A DNA stretch of 64,000 nt. It comes from Polyodon spathula. Its lineage: Eukaryota; Chordata; Actinopteri; Acipenseriformes; Polyodontidae. Both the position numbers and the translations under genes were made by a program. The stretch lies in NCBI RefSeq assembly GCF_017654505.1, contig NC_054538.1, forward strand, positions 18,423,912-18,487,911, in the 5' to 3' direction. Position 1 is the stretch's first letter; the number at the start of each line of letters is the position of its first letter. The notes below the pieces were generated by a model that did no database searches, was not told where the DNA came from, and saw nothing but the letters and a program-made list of their open reading frames with translations. Below, piece by piece: positions 20,946 through 32,624 of the stretch.

Positions 20946-23356
20946 TATAGTGAAGCAGTCGGCACCCTAATTTCATATTCGATTATCGTATAGGCATTTA
21001 TCAATGATAATCAATGCATTGACGTTTTATTTTTCAAAATAAAGAACAGAAGATCTGTAACTAAAAACTAGCTAAAACACTGTTGTGCATAATAGTTAAA
21101 CAAAAAGGCACCTTATATTCAAATTAGAACACTTCCGACTATAAAAATAGAAATACAAAGGACTTGAGTTTTTAACAACTGAAAAGAATACGCATGCGCC
21201 TGCTACAGATGTCCCTTTAACATTGCAATAATAATAAAAAACTCTATATTTCAACAGAAGTAATTTCTATCTTGAACTATGGTTGTTCATTACTGTTAAC
21301 ATTTTATGTCCAAAAGCAAAGCAAAACATTTGAATTAATTTCACAAATCCTGACTAATTTAACTATCATACTAAATTCAGCTTATTTTTACATAATATTG
21401 CCATATAATCCAAACATAACATGATTTGAAACAAAAGATGGTAATCAGTAGAGTTAAGAAGAAGAAAAAAAACGTGTTGCCTTATTTTTTAAATCAAGAA
21501 AACTTGAATACAATAGGCCTCCTTTTGATTTGGCTTGACCAACGTAAATGTAGAGGCCTAATGTGTTTATCCTAGAAACATACTAATTGACCGTACCAGC
21601 ACTAAAATGTAAACTGGCAACACAAGACTTCAACCTGGGTTCTAATTTGATGCATCGATTCACCAAAATGTAACCAAAGCTCGGGAAATTTAAGGGCAAA
21701 TATACGCTTCAACTGCAGCTTTCTGTGTCTGAGTCTCTCTCTCTTGCCGGTAACTAGCCTTGGCCATAATGCTAACCTTTCACACACCCCAAGAAAACAA
21801 TTCTCATTCCATTAACCTATTACTCTTTCAGAACAAAAAGAGATGAGCACACATGGCAGCTGGATATCAGTCCACTGCAATGAGCACATTGTTGCAATCC
21901 AGTTTCAGGAACTATGCCAGGCTTATTGCGATAATATAAGAAGCTGCCAATTTGAAATGTTTGCCCTTTGATGAGTACAGATGCATTGCATCTGGGGAAC
22001 ATCAGCTCATGAATGTTTATCAGCTTTTAAAGTGGACTAGGGGTGCGCGAAATATTCATGTGTTTCTTCTGCAATTTAAGGAGTTTTGAGCAGACTGGTA
22101 CTCATTAGCACTTTTTATCCTGACTGCAACTACAGCCGTCTATGCAAAGGTGAGACTGTCAAATTCAACCTTGCATAAAACAGTTCTGAATACTTTGCAA
22201 CCCTGTCATGTGGAACCTGGGCCCATGGTGAGAATGCGGAGAGGGCCAGTGGATGCAGTGTTTGCGTTTTGATAGGCTGTCACTACTAAGGCCATCATTG
22301 TGGATAGCAGCATGCCAAAAATGTATTTTGGGAAAAGGTCAAAACAGACATTTGGTGCTTCCTGTGCTCTTCCTGTAATGGTCTCATTTTAGAGCTCTCA
22401 ATAGAATAAACACACATTTGTGATTAAGTGCACTCCAAGCTAAATAAGCTATGAATTGCTGGTAACATGGTCTGCCCATTTTTTCTTTGAATGAGCTAAT
22501 TACACCAGATTCCACTTTGCTGTTAACTGTCAATTTGAGATGATTCTCTGACATTAATGGCTAGTCAGAGCAGTTCACTGTTATCTACTAACTCACTGCT
22601 TGAGATCAACAATGACTGTTTTACATTATTTCCATAGCAGACTGTAGATTGTAAGAAGCATATCTCAATGATAAATATTTAACTTCACATATGAATACAG
22701 GTAGAGAGAGATGCCTTCTGTGGTCAGATCTTCTAATAACCATGACCATTATGCTATTTAAACTATTCTTAAAACCAGAAAAACATTGTATGTAGGTACC
22801 GTTCATAATTGAGACATGGACATGTACACAGTTCAGTAAGTTATGTAGACGGCACTACTAGAAGAACTGGCAACATATTTTATTATTTTAGTATGTCATG
22901 GGTTGGTTAATACTATATAATGAAAGGCTATATTAATGAAGCAACTTCTTTTTTGGTCGAAATTAAAAAAAAAAAAAAAAATCAGCTGAATCAGGCACCA
23001 CAACTTTGACCACTTCTCTCAACTCAAAGCACAAATAGAAACAAAACATCTTAAAAAAGACCGCCGTAATGTTAATGAGGTCAATGTAGTTAAAGGGGTG
23101 AAGTCTTTGTTTACAAGTAGTTCTTCTACAGTATTTGCTAGAAATGAGTCTTCCTAGAATCCTATTCTTGACAAAGACAGATTCCTAAGTTCATGTTCAA
23201 AACAAACACTATTCTTAGTGTAAAACACACTAAAACAATGTGAAATGTTCATTCTGGAAGGCTGCTCTCCTGTATTGGTTTTTTGTAAACTTATTTCTGC
23301 CACAGGTTTAAATTTATTTAAGCTGAGCATTCTTCCTTCTGTGGGGTCTACATGTT
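20943..23356. other. no gene; candidate conserved non-coding block at 22330-22620
   Basis: AT-rich and repeat-poor. 22330-22620 has balanced composition with many TAAT/ATTA words and no homopolymers and could be regulatory. A hAT-terminus-like word (aggggtgcgcgaaa) lies at 22029 without a partner. A run of about 18 A ends at 22981. Confidence 0.4.
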
Positions 23357-23897
23357 AATAGAAAGAAGACAAGCGTTGAATTGACAAGAGGACTGGCAGA
23401 CAGCACAGGTGTTGTTGTCCATCAAATCAACAGTACGAAGGTCACTCTTGAAATCAGGACTCAAGGGATGTGTTGCAGTAAGAATACCTATCTTAAGAAA
23501 ACAGAATAAGACTAAAAGGCTAAAATATGCACAAGGACACAGAAATTAGACTATGGAAGTTGGACACCTGTGCCTTCTGCCAGTTCTGTTGTCAATTCAA
23601 CGCTTGTCTTCTTTCTATTCCTTAAGGACATTATCTACAACTATTGCTCATCCTTGTTAGACAGCTTTTTGGTCTTTCAGTCCTGGGATTGTCAACTACT
23701 GACGATGTTTCTCTGTACTTGTTGATTATGCTTCAGATACCACACCTTGAAAATCAAGTGATGTGAGCTATTTCACTCAATGTTTTTCCTTCTTTATGCA
23801 AGTCTAGGTTGTTATAATAGTAGAAACACTAGTGGAAGCTTTGAGTAAATTCAGTAGAAAAATGCAACATGTCTAAGACTTTTGCACAGCAGTGTAC
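23357..23897 (+). mobile_element. Tc1-like remnant with internal fold-back
   Basis: The right end, aagacttttgcacagcagtg at about 23876-23895, is a Tc1-type terminal repeat facing a TA. In the plus direction KTKRLKYAQGHRN.TMEVG (about 23508-23570) corresponds to the transposase stretch just before the first catalytic Asp (KARLxFAxxHxxWTxEDW). The interior is framed by long inverted arms: gaaagaagacaagcgttgaa from 23361, and its complement ttcaacgcttgtcttctttc ending about 23617. They match over about 55 bases. No left terminal repeat was found. It has no coding capacity. Confidence 0.65.
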
Positions 23898-26800
23898 ATA
23901 TTGTAGCAGGGGTGTCTAATACAGGGGGAACTTACACAATGCAAATGGAGGCCCCAGGGCATGGTTATTACAGTACTGGTTATTGCAGAACCAGATAGCT
24001 GGCATGGTTTCCTACTTTTCCCGAGCATGCTGTCTGGTGTTATTACAGTGCGCTCCACTTTACATTCTCATTCTAACCCCAGCATAATTCATAGTCATAG
24101 GTCCAGCACATAATTCTGCTACATTATAAACTACTGCATTTTTGTTTGTAAGCGACACCTACAGCAACGTAAAAACAAAAAAAGTTAACCACAGGGATAC
24201 ATTTAGCAAGGGCCTTTCTGAATTACAATTAGCTCTGTGAACAGCCGAAAAATATCAGTGAATCGAATTACTCCTAAAACTAGCTGCATAGGGAGGTCTG
24301 CCCCTCAGATTGCTACAATATGACCATCACTCTACCATCATTAACACTGCCAAATAAAAAAAAGGAAGGCTATTAAAATTGCCTGTCAAATGAAAACCTG
24401 TGGCATGCAGATAACAGGATATTAGCATTTGCGCTGTTTAGTTAAATATTTACAAATATTAATAAACAAACAAGATACCGCTTTTTAAAGGCAGCCATCG
24501 CCCTAGATTCCAATTAGTAACAGCCAAATACATGTTTAGAGTTAAAATGATCACAAAGCCTAATTAATGAACACAGCTTCTTTCCTAGCCGGTTACAAAC
24601 AGCATCTGACTAGTGAACATACATTAGACTGTAGTAACTCCTAAACTGCTGGACAGTTTTCAAGAAAAGCAAGACAACATTTTAAGTGGTATAAAGTGGC
24701 TACAGCATTGGGGTGGGACAACTGTTGTCTGTTTTAGATAAAATAAACGTCCTTCAAATATATGAAAGAGATTTTAATGAGAAAGCCATCTAACAGGATC
24801 ATTTGTACCTCAAATGTTATCTATCCCTTAGAAATGGCATGTTGTTGACTTAATATATTGGTAAACCTGAACAGACAACCTTCCCCAATTCCAAAGTAAG
24901 CAAAATATTTAAATAAGAAATATGTCCCACAAATGCAGTGGCAGCCCAAATTGTATCCGTTCACTGCCAATGCAGACAAACTGGATGGGACAATCGTTCT
25001 TTACCTCAAAATATGCTTTTGCAATGGTTTAACATTCAATGTCAGCCACAGCAAGCCCACTATCATATGAGATGGGAGATAACTCACCCCGTCACATGGT
25101 TAGAATTAGTAGCAGGCAACACAGTATCAGTAAGTCTTGTGTTCTACAGTAGGGTACTTGTATGATTTATACACTCAGGTTTTTAGTTAATTTTGTGAGA
25201 CAACTGGATTTATGTATTGTATCAAATGTTGTTGATAGCATGGTAAGACTTAACACCATTCTCTATCAAGATTTGTGGTACTGATTAATGAAGCCAAATA
25301 ATTTAATAAAGCCAGTGGGGTTGCAATGATCCTATCATGGAGTCGGCTCCAATCATTTAAAAAAATTGGAGTTCATATCGATGATTCTGTGTACGTGACT
25401 ATGACATCACAATGGAGACACAAGGTCTTGATCGCACCTCCCTGTGAGCTTGAGTTCCAAGTATCTGAATGAAAATACATGCCAGATTTAAGACACACAC
25501 AGAATCCTATTCAAATTCAGAACCAGACAATATTTTCCTTCAGCAGACTTACTGGATCAGACGTGTAAGGTTTACAGTGCTCTGATTTTGGACTAGAGTG
25601 TGAATTCTATTATCTTCAAAGCTGCCCTGTTTCTGGTAAAAATGATGAGCTTGAAACTAAGTCCAATTTTCAACATGCACGGGGCAACAGATTCCTCTTC
25701 CATTTCCAATACTAACAGCCAAGTAATATGACCATTTAGGGTTAAAGAAATGGAGAGTGAGGGGCCATCCCTGCTTTAACGTGCTCTTGCACTATAAGTA
25801 TACTATTTTGTTGTTAATTGTAGGAATATATGGTGCACCCTTTTTAAAATTGTTAGAAGAATTTCTACATGTGATATAGAGGTTGCAGGCAGGATTTTCA
25901 AAATGTTTTAAATGAGAACTCCAGTGTTAATCAAGAAATTGGCATGTAGCATTGATTTTGGCATTTTTCAGCAGTCATTATGCCTATTTCATTATTAAAC
26001 AATTGCGCTAATGTGATTTCCGAAATTATGTTGATTTACAAAGTCATGTTAATATCTTAACGAGCACTGCTTCTTGTGACTATTTATTTTTATCATGGGA
26101 ATTTTAAAGCAAATCTGTGTTAATTGTCAGAATTTATCAGGAGTTTATTTGCACTTGGAAAAGGTGGGTTTTAATTAATGGAAGAGTATATAGCTATCCT
26201 TGAAACAGAAATTTAACAAACCATGGCAGCGATGATACAGAGAGAGAGTATACAAGACCAGTTAATTTCTTACAGACTACCTAGAAAATTCAATATGTGT
26301 AGTTTAAGAAAATAGTTTTGCTTTTTCTATACTTGTGGTTATGAATGCGATTTATTCACCTGTTTTAACAATTTGTAACCCATTTGTAACCTTATGGAAC
26401 ATTTGTTGTATTACTAAAATGATATACCGTTATTTGCACCCAGTGTAATGTTACTACCAAGAAATGATCAATGCAACTGTAGCCTATTTGGATTCTCCAT
26501 ATGTAAATGATATGACAGCTGACCTCTACTGTAGACTTTATTTGAATTACACAAATAAAAGCCTAACAGTAAATAATGAAATCTTGGTAGAGAAAACCAG
26601 CATAGTACAATAAAGTTTCCATAGGTGATTGCAGATTTGCAATGCGTCATGTGTCTTATCTACCCAAGAACGAAGAACAGACGTCAAGAACACAGCGATG
26701 CACTTGAAGTGTGATCGAGATCATTGAACATGGATTTTGTCTAAACGTATTTGTAGTGTTGTCAGACTCTCCCCACACTGTGTACAATGTATTCTTTCAC

Positions 26801-27159
26801 CTTCACACGTTTGTATGCACATAAAATGTTCTTATAATACTGTAAGTGTTCAGTGGCTACTTCTAATCATATTGAGTATATTTATTGCGGAGGCGAGCAA
26901 AGAGTACCAGAGAAAATGCACGACTAGAGCAATTCACCAAACAATTAATTAGAAACAAATTGTGTATTAAGTTATATCGTAATTTTAAAAATGTAATAAA
27001 TATATAATGAAGTGTTACATACATGGTATATGTATATATTAATTAACAACTAGAAACACAAGTCAGATAACCGTAAATCAGCATTTTATATGTGAAGTAT
27101 TAAAATATTGTAAATAAATGTACATTCTGGATAACAAAATGCAAATTTAAGGGTATGTG
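23898..27159. other. no gene; candidate conserved non-coding block at 25980-26190
   Basis: Long repeat-poor AT-rich stretch. 25980-26190 (attattaaacaattgcgcta and following) and 24500-24600 (cctaattaatgaacacag) have the balanced, homeodomain-site-rich look of vertebrate non-coding elements. No convincing exon or RNA gene was found. Confidence 0.4.
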
Positions 27160-27420
27160 AGTATCCTCCGATCTCACAAGCTTAAAGCTAAAATCGTTTT
27201 TACTCTGACCAATCCAGAGTAGAGGTAGGTGGGCTACCGATCCCGGAGGATAGAGATCAGCCCTGCTTTTTATCCACTGTGAATGTGCTCAGCATCTGGC
27301 CAGTAGGGTTCGCTGTTGCACGATGAGGAGAAGCAATCCCTGCCAGTTTCCCATCCCCAACCCCAGGAGTAACAGAGTAATGTGACGCCCTTCTTTCGGT
27401 CCCCAGAAAATGCACAATTT
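27160..27420. repeat. SINE-like GC-richer block
   Basis: This 260-base block is clearly GC-richer than its flanks and has structured words such as ctccgatctcacaagctta near its start. That word loosely recalls the internal region of 5S rRNA (gatctcggaagctaag), so a 5S-derived SINE is possible. A tRNA-type B box was not found. Confidence 0.3.
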
Positions 27421-27518
27421 TAAATGAAGTTTACAAATTATACCATTGGCTTCTGCACGCCATCTCCCTGTATGCTAGTAGTTTCCATAACAGCGAATTA
27501 TGCTTCCATTCATTTTTT

Positions 27519-27520
<2 letters not shown>

Positions 27521-27588
<68 letters not shown>
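27521..27588. repeat. (TA)n microsatellite
   Basis: 34 uninterrupted AT units; the Ile-Tyr frames across it are artefacts. Confidence 0.98.
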
Positions 27589-27591
<3 letters not shown>

Positions 27592-27962
27592 TGTCTTCAT
27601 TTGGCTGACTGAAATCCTTAGACAGCTAATTATTTATATAATCAGTTCTGCATACATATTAGATGATAAATCATTATTTGTTTTATGGCTTACTGGATTG
27701 ACATAGGGTTAAGAAGCTTGGTGCATTACTGGTTTGATTCCAATGCAATCAGAAGTGACTTAACTTCATGTAATAGTTACTTGGGGCTGTATGTGTGAAA
27801 TAAGTTATGGAGTTATGGCAGATTCACATATGATATTGGGCCATCTTTTTAGTGTAGGGCTGTGGGGACCAATGATGTCACCATTAATATGTTATTTCTA
27901 AATTACTCCTTGTGAACTAACGAATACTTACATAATACAGAGACTGGCTCCTGACGTGTTAA

Positions 27963-28524
27963 CCCTTTGCGGTCCAATGTCGGACCAGGTTCGACATTAC
28001 AATTTTTCCTTTCCAGTCCGATGTTGCTCCCTGTCCGACATCATCAAAAAGACGTCTCTAGTCGTTTTTTCTCTGGAAAAAGCCAAAAAAAGCTTTCAAT
28101 AGAAAACCGATAGGAGCCGAGTGAAGCCAAAAAATAATTAAAAAATCTGAGCAATACACATAGCTCCGGCACCACAGTGATAACATGGACACAAACAAAA
28201 AAGATAGCTGCTTCCGCATGTTATAGTAATGGTATAGTAATACAGTAATGGCTTGGATCGGAATATTGAGGAGATTTGTGATAAAACGAGTGATCAGGAG
28301 AGGATTTATCAGTATGCACTATGAAGAGGTATGTGAAAAATACAGCGACGGTGGGGCTTGGCTGGAGATGCAGTACTGAGTGTCCTTGTGCTATGCAGTG
28401 CCTTTTAAACCTGTTTTACTCTGGAAAAAAAAATGTAAACAGCGCATGTAAAATAAACAGCATGTGTGAAAATAAATTGGACCTGATGCGCCTGACAAGC
28501 GCTGAATAAATGGACCGCTAAGGA
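27963..28524. mobile_element. piggyBac-like non-autonomous element (562 bp), TTAA flanks
   Basis: TTAA at 27959-27962 and 28525-28528 bound the element. The left end reads CCCTTTGCGGTCCA. The right end, reverse-complemented, reads TCCTTAGCGGTCCA, matching 12 of 14. Just inside the left end, gtccgacat-type words occur in both orientations (tgtcggacc, ttcgacatt, agtccgatgt, tgtccgacat), giving nested short inverted repeats that could serve as transposase sites. No transposase is encoded. It is a different subfamily from the 3076-4022 element, sharing only the CCCTTTG start. Confidence 0.82.
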
Positions 28525-28679
28525 TTAAACCCCTAACCCCATTGTCTGTTAATCTTAATCTTTAAAGACAATATGAATTAACTGCTGCATCCCATTACTT
28601 AGAACATCAGCAGGATGCTAAACTCTGTGCTTTCAATCTTTCTGTATCCCACCTATTTCAAACTCAGAATGGAAAAGTC

Positions 28680-29010
28680 AAGGCGTGTGGTGTGCAGGGT
28701 GAATCATATAGTGCAGGTTCACGTCATGGCTGTGCGAAATAGGCTGGTCTTCGGTGAGGAGCATCGCATTGGCTCTGGCGCTCCCATAGGTTAGGGAGGC
28801 GAAACTGGCGGGATCTGTTTCTACTCATAGTGCTATAGCAAACCCTGCATCCAGTGAGCTCAAAGGCGGACAACTGCAGGCCTTTGTTCTCCAGCGGTCA
28901 ATCTACTCTTGATTTCCTGGGTGAAAAAGGAATCTGGCTTGGTCATGGGATCAGAGGACGACCACTGAACATTCGGGTCTCCTGAGCCATGTGGGGAATT
29001 GCTGCAGTGA
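28680..29010. repeat. probable dispersed-repeat fragment
   Basis: A GC-richer block (for example attggctctggcgctcccat at about 28770) in AT-rich surroundings, resembling a moderately repeated fish sequence by memory. No terminal repeats or polymerase III boxes were identified. Copy-number search would decide. Confidence 0.3.
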
Positions 29011-30182
29011 GGGGGAAGTGATTGGGCATTCTACATTGGAACAAAATCAGGGAGAAATAATAATATTAGGACACACTAAATTAAAAATACATAAATCATC
29101 TACTTGGGTAATAATTTAATATTTACAAAATAAAACCATGCATGCAAGCTTAATGAAATGTATTCAAAGAAACTTGTCAGGTCTTGGTGCATGATGCTCT
29201 GAATTAAAGATGCAAAGCTTAATTAACTGTTTATCATACAGTAAGACATTATATATACCCTCAGTTAAGCTCTCTTTTAAGAATATTGAAGATGCTGGTT
29301 TAAACAGACTGCAATTAAAGCACTCACAAAAATCTGACTGTGCACAGCTATTGTAGTGTTATCAATATTTTTTACACTAGGCATACCAAGAAAGGACACA
29401 AAAAACAAAACAAAACAACTCTCTCATATCCATCCAATGTAAACGGCAGCAAGTAGCAAACAGTCATTCAATTTTTAGACCAGCATGATACTTCCATTAA
29501 TCTCAAAGAAAGTCATCGGTATAAGAGTAAATTTATTTGTTGATTACATGTAATAAATACAACAGTTCCTCTTAAATAAAACAGTCAGTAATCCCGGCAG
29601 TCAGGTAAAAACTTTTAAAAGTTTTCAAACTCGGTCGCTGCTGAAGAGAGCTCCTCACATTATACATTGCTCATCTGTGACATGGATTTCTTCATACAAT
29701 AAACTGAGACAGTTCAGGAATGTGACATGTGTTAGGCTATAGACTTGTAAGTAACTCCGTCCTCAGGTTAATTTACTAGATTTCTTTGTAATCTCAATAG
29801 GCTTGCTAAAAAACATACACTAGGGGGCTCAGCCATCTTGTCTCATGTTCACCACAGAAAACAGCTCTCTGCCACCCTCATCTGTCTCTTTTTGTCTAAC
29901 TATTACAGGTATTTACATATGGTAATGCACAATGAAAAGGCAACAGTCTAAGTTTTACATCAATAGCTCATTGGGCACATACATAATATTATTTACATTT
30001 TAAATAGTGAGCAGATAAGTTTGTTGATTGTTTGAGTAGTATTGTTCCGTGAGAACAAAATATTGAGCTCAAGTCATGTGATTTCATAAAAATGCCAGGT
30101 TCTCAGTGTTTGGTATTTGAATTAAATTAAACTTGCCAAAATGACTTGATTTATAATCTGTATAAATAGCCACTTGAAAAGA
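29011..30182. other. no gene recognised
   Basis: AT-rich DNA with A runs; no credible frames. Confidence 0.5.
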
Positions 30183-30430
30183 CATGACTTTAATTAACGA
30201 AAGAACAATGATTACAATTGCACAACTTCAAGAAAACAATGTCGAGGTCTTGCCATGGCCAGATTTTTCTCCTGACCTGAGTCAGATGCCATACACAGGA
30301 GACAACTGCGACCAGCCAACCTTCACCAGCTGGCTGCAGCTGCACAGGAAGAGTGACAGAACATCTCACAGCAGTCTATCCAGGGGCTTATCAGGTCTAT
30401 GCATCAATGCTGCCAGGATCTATTTTTGTT
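30183..30430 (+). pseudogene. Tc1-like transposase C-terminus, Glu region deleted
   Basis: QENNVEVLPWPDFSPDLS (about 30217-30280) corresponds to the transposase stretch just before the catalytic Glu. The next expected residues, PIEHxWDxLG, are missing. After a frame change, RPANLHQLAAAAQEE and QSIQGLIRSMHQCCQ continue the C-terminal helix region to about 30420. The downstream aaatccattagacctgagtg fits the 3' leader of this Tc1 subgroup. Loss of the Glu makes it inactive. It belongs to a different Tc1 lineage (SPDLSPIEH type) from the one at 19326-20861. Confidence 0.65.
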
Positions 30431-30889
30431 CACATTTTCTGTGATTTTGTTTGATAACTGTGCTTAAAATATTTGATAAAATCCATTAGACCTGAGTGTT
30501 GGATTTATTTTGTGCATCAGTATTTATATATATATATATATTCCATTTTATTTATGACAAGTTCAGTACCATACATTGGAACCCCCCCCCCCATAAAAAA
30601 TAAACAGGGTAGTTTATTTATTCTGAACATCACTTTGAAGGGAATCCCCAGAATTCTTTCTCACTACCTTCTTTCTGAAAGATTTTAATAGTTTTTTTTT
30701 TCATCACATGAACATATTAGAGATCTTGCCCCGTATCTTCTTAGACAATCTGACAATCTACAGGTCCTAACTATTGGACAATTCTTTATTTTGCAGTACA
30801 GCCTCCTGACACACTTGAAACAGGATGAGTTTTCATCCAAACTCGATCCTTTACTTGGTACATCATGTCTCATCTATGTTTTTTGCAGT

Positions 30890-31330
30890 TTTTTTTGACA
30901 GGGTAGCTGAGCAGATGACATCCCCAGAACAGATAGCTGACAGAGACACAGATGAAAAGCACACTGCTGCACCGTTTTTATTAAACAAAAATTAAATAAA
31001 TATTTGAACAAAAACAATGCTCAGAGAGCAAAATAAAAAGTTTAACAAAAACAGGTCACGAACACAAAATACAAAACCCCAGACAAACACTGCGAGTGTC
31101 TGCCCAGCACGAGTTCTTTCAGTTTTGTTTTTTATTTTCTCCCATCTCACTCTCACGTTCCTCCTCTTGAAAACCCCACCACAAACACACAAAACCACAA
31201 ACTTATATACATATGCACCTTACATTAATTACAACTCCCTTAAACAATAATTGAACAAAAGGCTCCAGCCACACATTCTCACGAGCTATCTGGCAGAGAT
31301 GAGCTGCTAACACCGCCTCTGCCAGACCAC
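30890..31330 (-). mobile_element. putative 3' LTR of the Gypsy-like relic
   Basis: On the minus strand this stretch has a TATA-like tatataagtttgtgg near 31205, long tttgttt-rich sequence, and an AATAAA signal near 30985 followed by about 90 GC-richer bases. It lies immediately 3' of the RNase H relic, where an LTR is expected. Exact TG...CA ends were not fixed. Confidence 0.45.
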
Positions 31331-31454
31331 ATTTAAACCAAACAAAAACATCATGTTTATAAACTAAACACAAAATACATTCAAAATCATACCAAAACTC
31401 GCAAACTTTTTTTCTTAGGCCTGCTGCCGACAAGTATATACTCCTACAGAAGCA

Positions 31455-31968
31455 CTGTCAGGTAAAGCTGAAACAACTCTTGACAAAGCATCTGGGCACA
31501 GTTTAATTTACCCTTTCAGTACTCTGTAGTGAAAGTAAATTATTGCAACCTCTAAGCCCATTGAATAAGCCAGGAGTTAGACCTAGTGGTGTTAAAAAAC
31601 CATAACAAAGCAGAATGATCAGTCACAAAAACAAATGGCTTTCCTTCGAAGTAAAAGCCCAAACCACAGCTAGGCACTTGCGTTCAGTGGTGTAATAGTT
31701 CTTCCTCAGACCCAGTTAAAGTTTGACTAGCATAAGCTAGAACTTCTTCAAATGCTAAAGATGGAGGCCATTGTCCCAATATGGCCCCCAATCTAGAAGA
31801 ACTGGCATCCAGTGACAGAGATAAAATGATTCTTTGTGATAAATCTCCCTCCCAACCTGTGAGGGCACTGTGTAAAGGGAACAGAGTGAGTGGATGGCCA
31901 GACAATTCATTTCCAGGGTTAGGTGGAAATCGGCCATCTAGAAAGGGGGTGGCACTATGGTACACCAA
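31455..31968 (-). pseudogene. Gypsy-type RNase H relic
   Basis: The open part (31968-31685) contains LSLDASSSRLGAILGQ, then VLAYASQTLTGSEEELLHH, the DAS and (A/S)YAS(R/Q)TL motifs of Gypsy RNase H. After a stop and frame change it continues as LGFYFEGKPFVF, VTDHSALLWFF and a PDALSR-like end near 31465. The first Asp (DASS) and the TDH are present; the domain is broken by stops at the end of LLHH and at QWA. No integrase follows. Confidence 0.75.
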
Positions 31969-32149
31969 GTCATCGACACAGAAGGGAAACTATGTGGCAG
32001 CCGCGGATTGGAAGAGCGGTTGAAATAGTTAACAAAGGGGGCGTGATTGACGGTACATAAGGGGATGTAGTGAGGTGATCTACTCCTTTGTATGGTTAAT
32101 GCTGTACCAACGTAACTCAAAGGGTGAGCGGCCTCTCTATTGGCCCAAT

Positions 32150-32360
32150 ACAAAGGTTCACCTTGTCATGTACTTAAAACTTCTTGGGGTTCTTTAAATT
32201 CCTCCCACAGTTGGTCATGCAACAAGGTCTATGTGCTTCCCGTATCCACAATGGCTTTCTTGGTCCATCGGTGCACAGTTACAGGCACAACAAGCTGTCG
32301 AAGGACAACTACAACATTTGCTGCTTGCACTGAAGTTGATGGCCATTGTAGGTGAGATCA
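32150..32360 (-). pseudogene. retroviral-type aspartic protease relic
   Basis: On the minus strand KAIVDTGST followed by TLLHDQLWEE (around 32250-32205) shows the DTG(S/A) active site and the short hydrophobic turn typical of LTR-retrotransposon proteases. A stop replaces one residue after DTGST, and another follows within 20 codons, so it is inactive. Confidence 0.6.
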
Positions 32361-32624
32361 TTTTTCCACCACAGCAGTAACAGTGTTATTTCCTTTTGAC
32401 CGGGGAAATCCTTTTCGATTTTTTGCACCAGCATTTGTTTTAAAATGAGTTACCTCTCCCAGTTGACTTTGTTCAGACCTAGAAAATTGAGGATAAGATC
32501 CAAGAGAATAAGTGCCTCCAACATAAGACACAGAACTGCAAATGCAAGTCAAAAAGGAAGTTTTAGAAAGGCCAAGAGAGAGATAGAAATGAGGGGCTAA
32601 AACCAATTCCAAAATGTTTTTCCA

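Larger units (their letters stand above)
30890..32615 (-). mobile_element. Gypsy-like LTR retrotransposon relic
   Basis: Read on the minus strand, the order is: a gag-like or spacer frame (32612-32358), a retroviral-type aspartic protease (about 32360-32150), RNase H (31968-31455), then an LTR-like region (about 31330-30890) with an AATAAA polyadenylation signal near 30985. Nearly all of the reverse transcriptase that should lie between protease and RNase H is missing. The element borders a CR1-like LINE at about 32620. Confidence 0.65.

Noticed and set aside
22020..22050. hAT terminus aggggtgcgcgaaa as partner of 18708
   Set aside because: Both are in the same orientation, so they cannot be the two ends of one element.
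27424..27706. Ile-Tyr repeat proteins, also at 51791-52003, 52636-52901 and 62907-63110
   Set aside because: Translations of (TA)n arrays; no other support.
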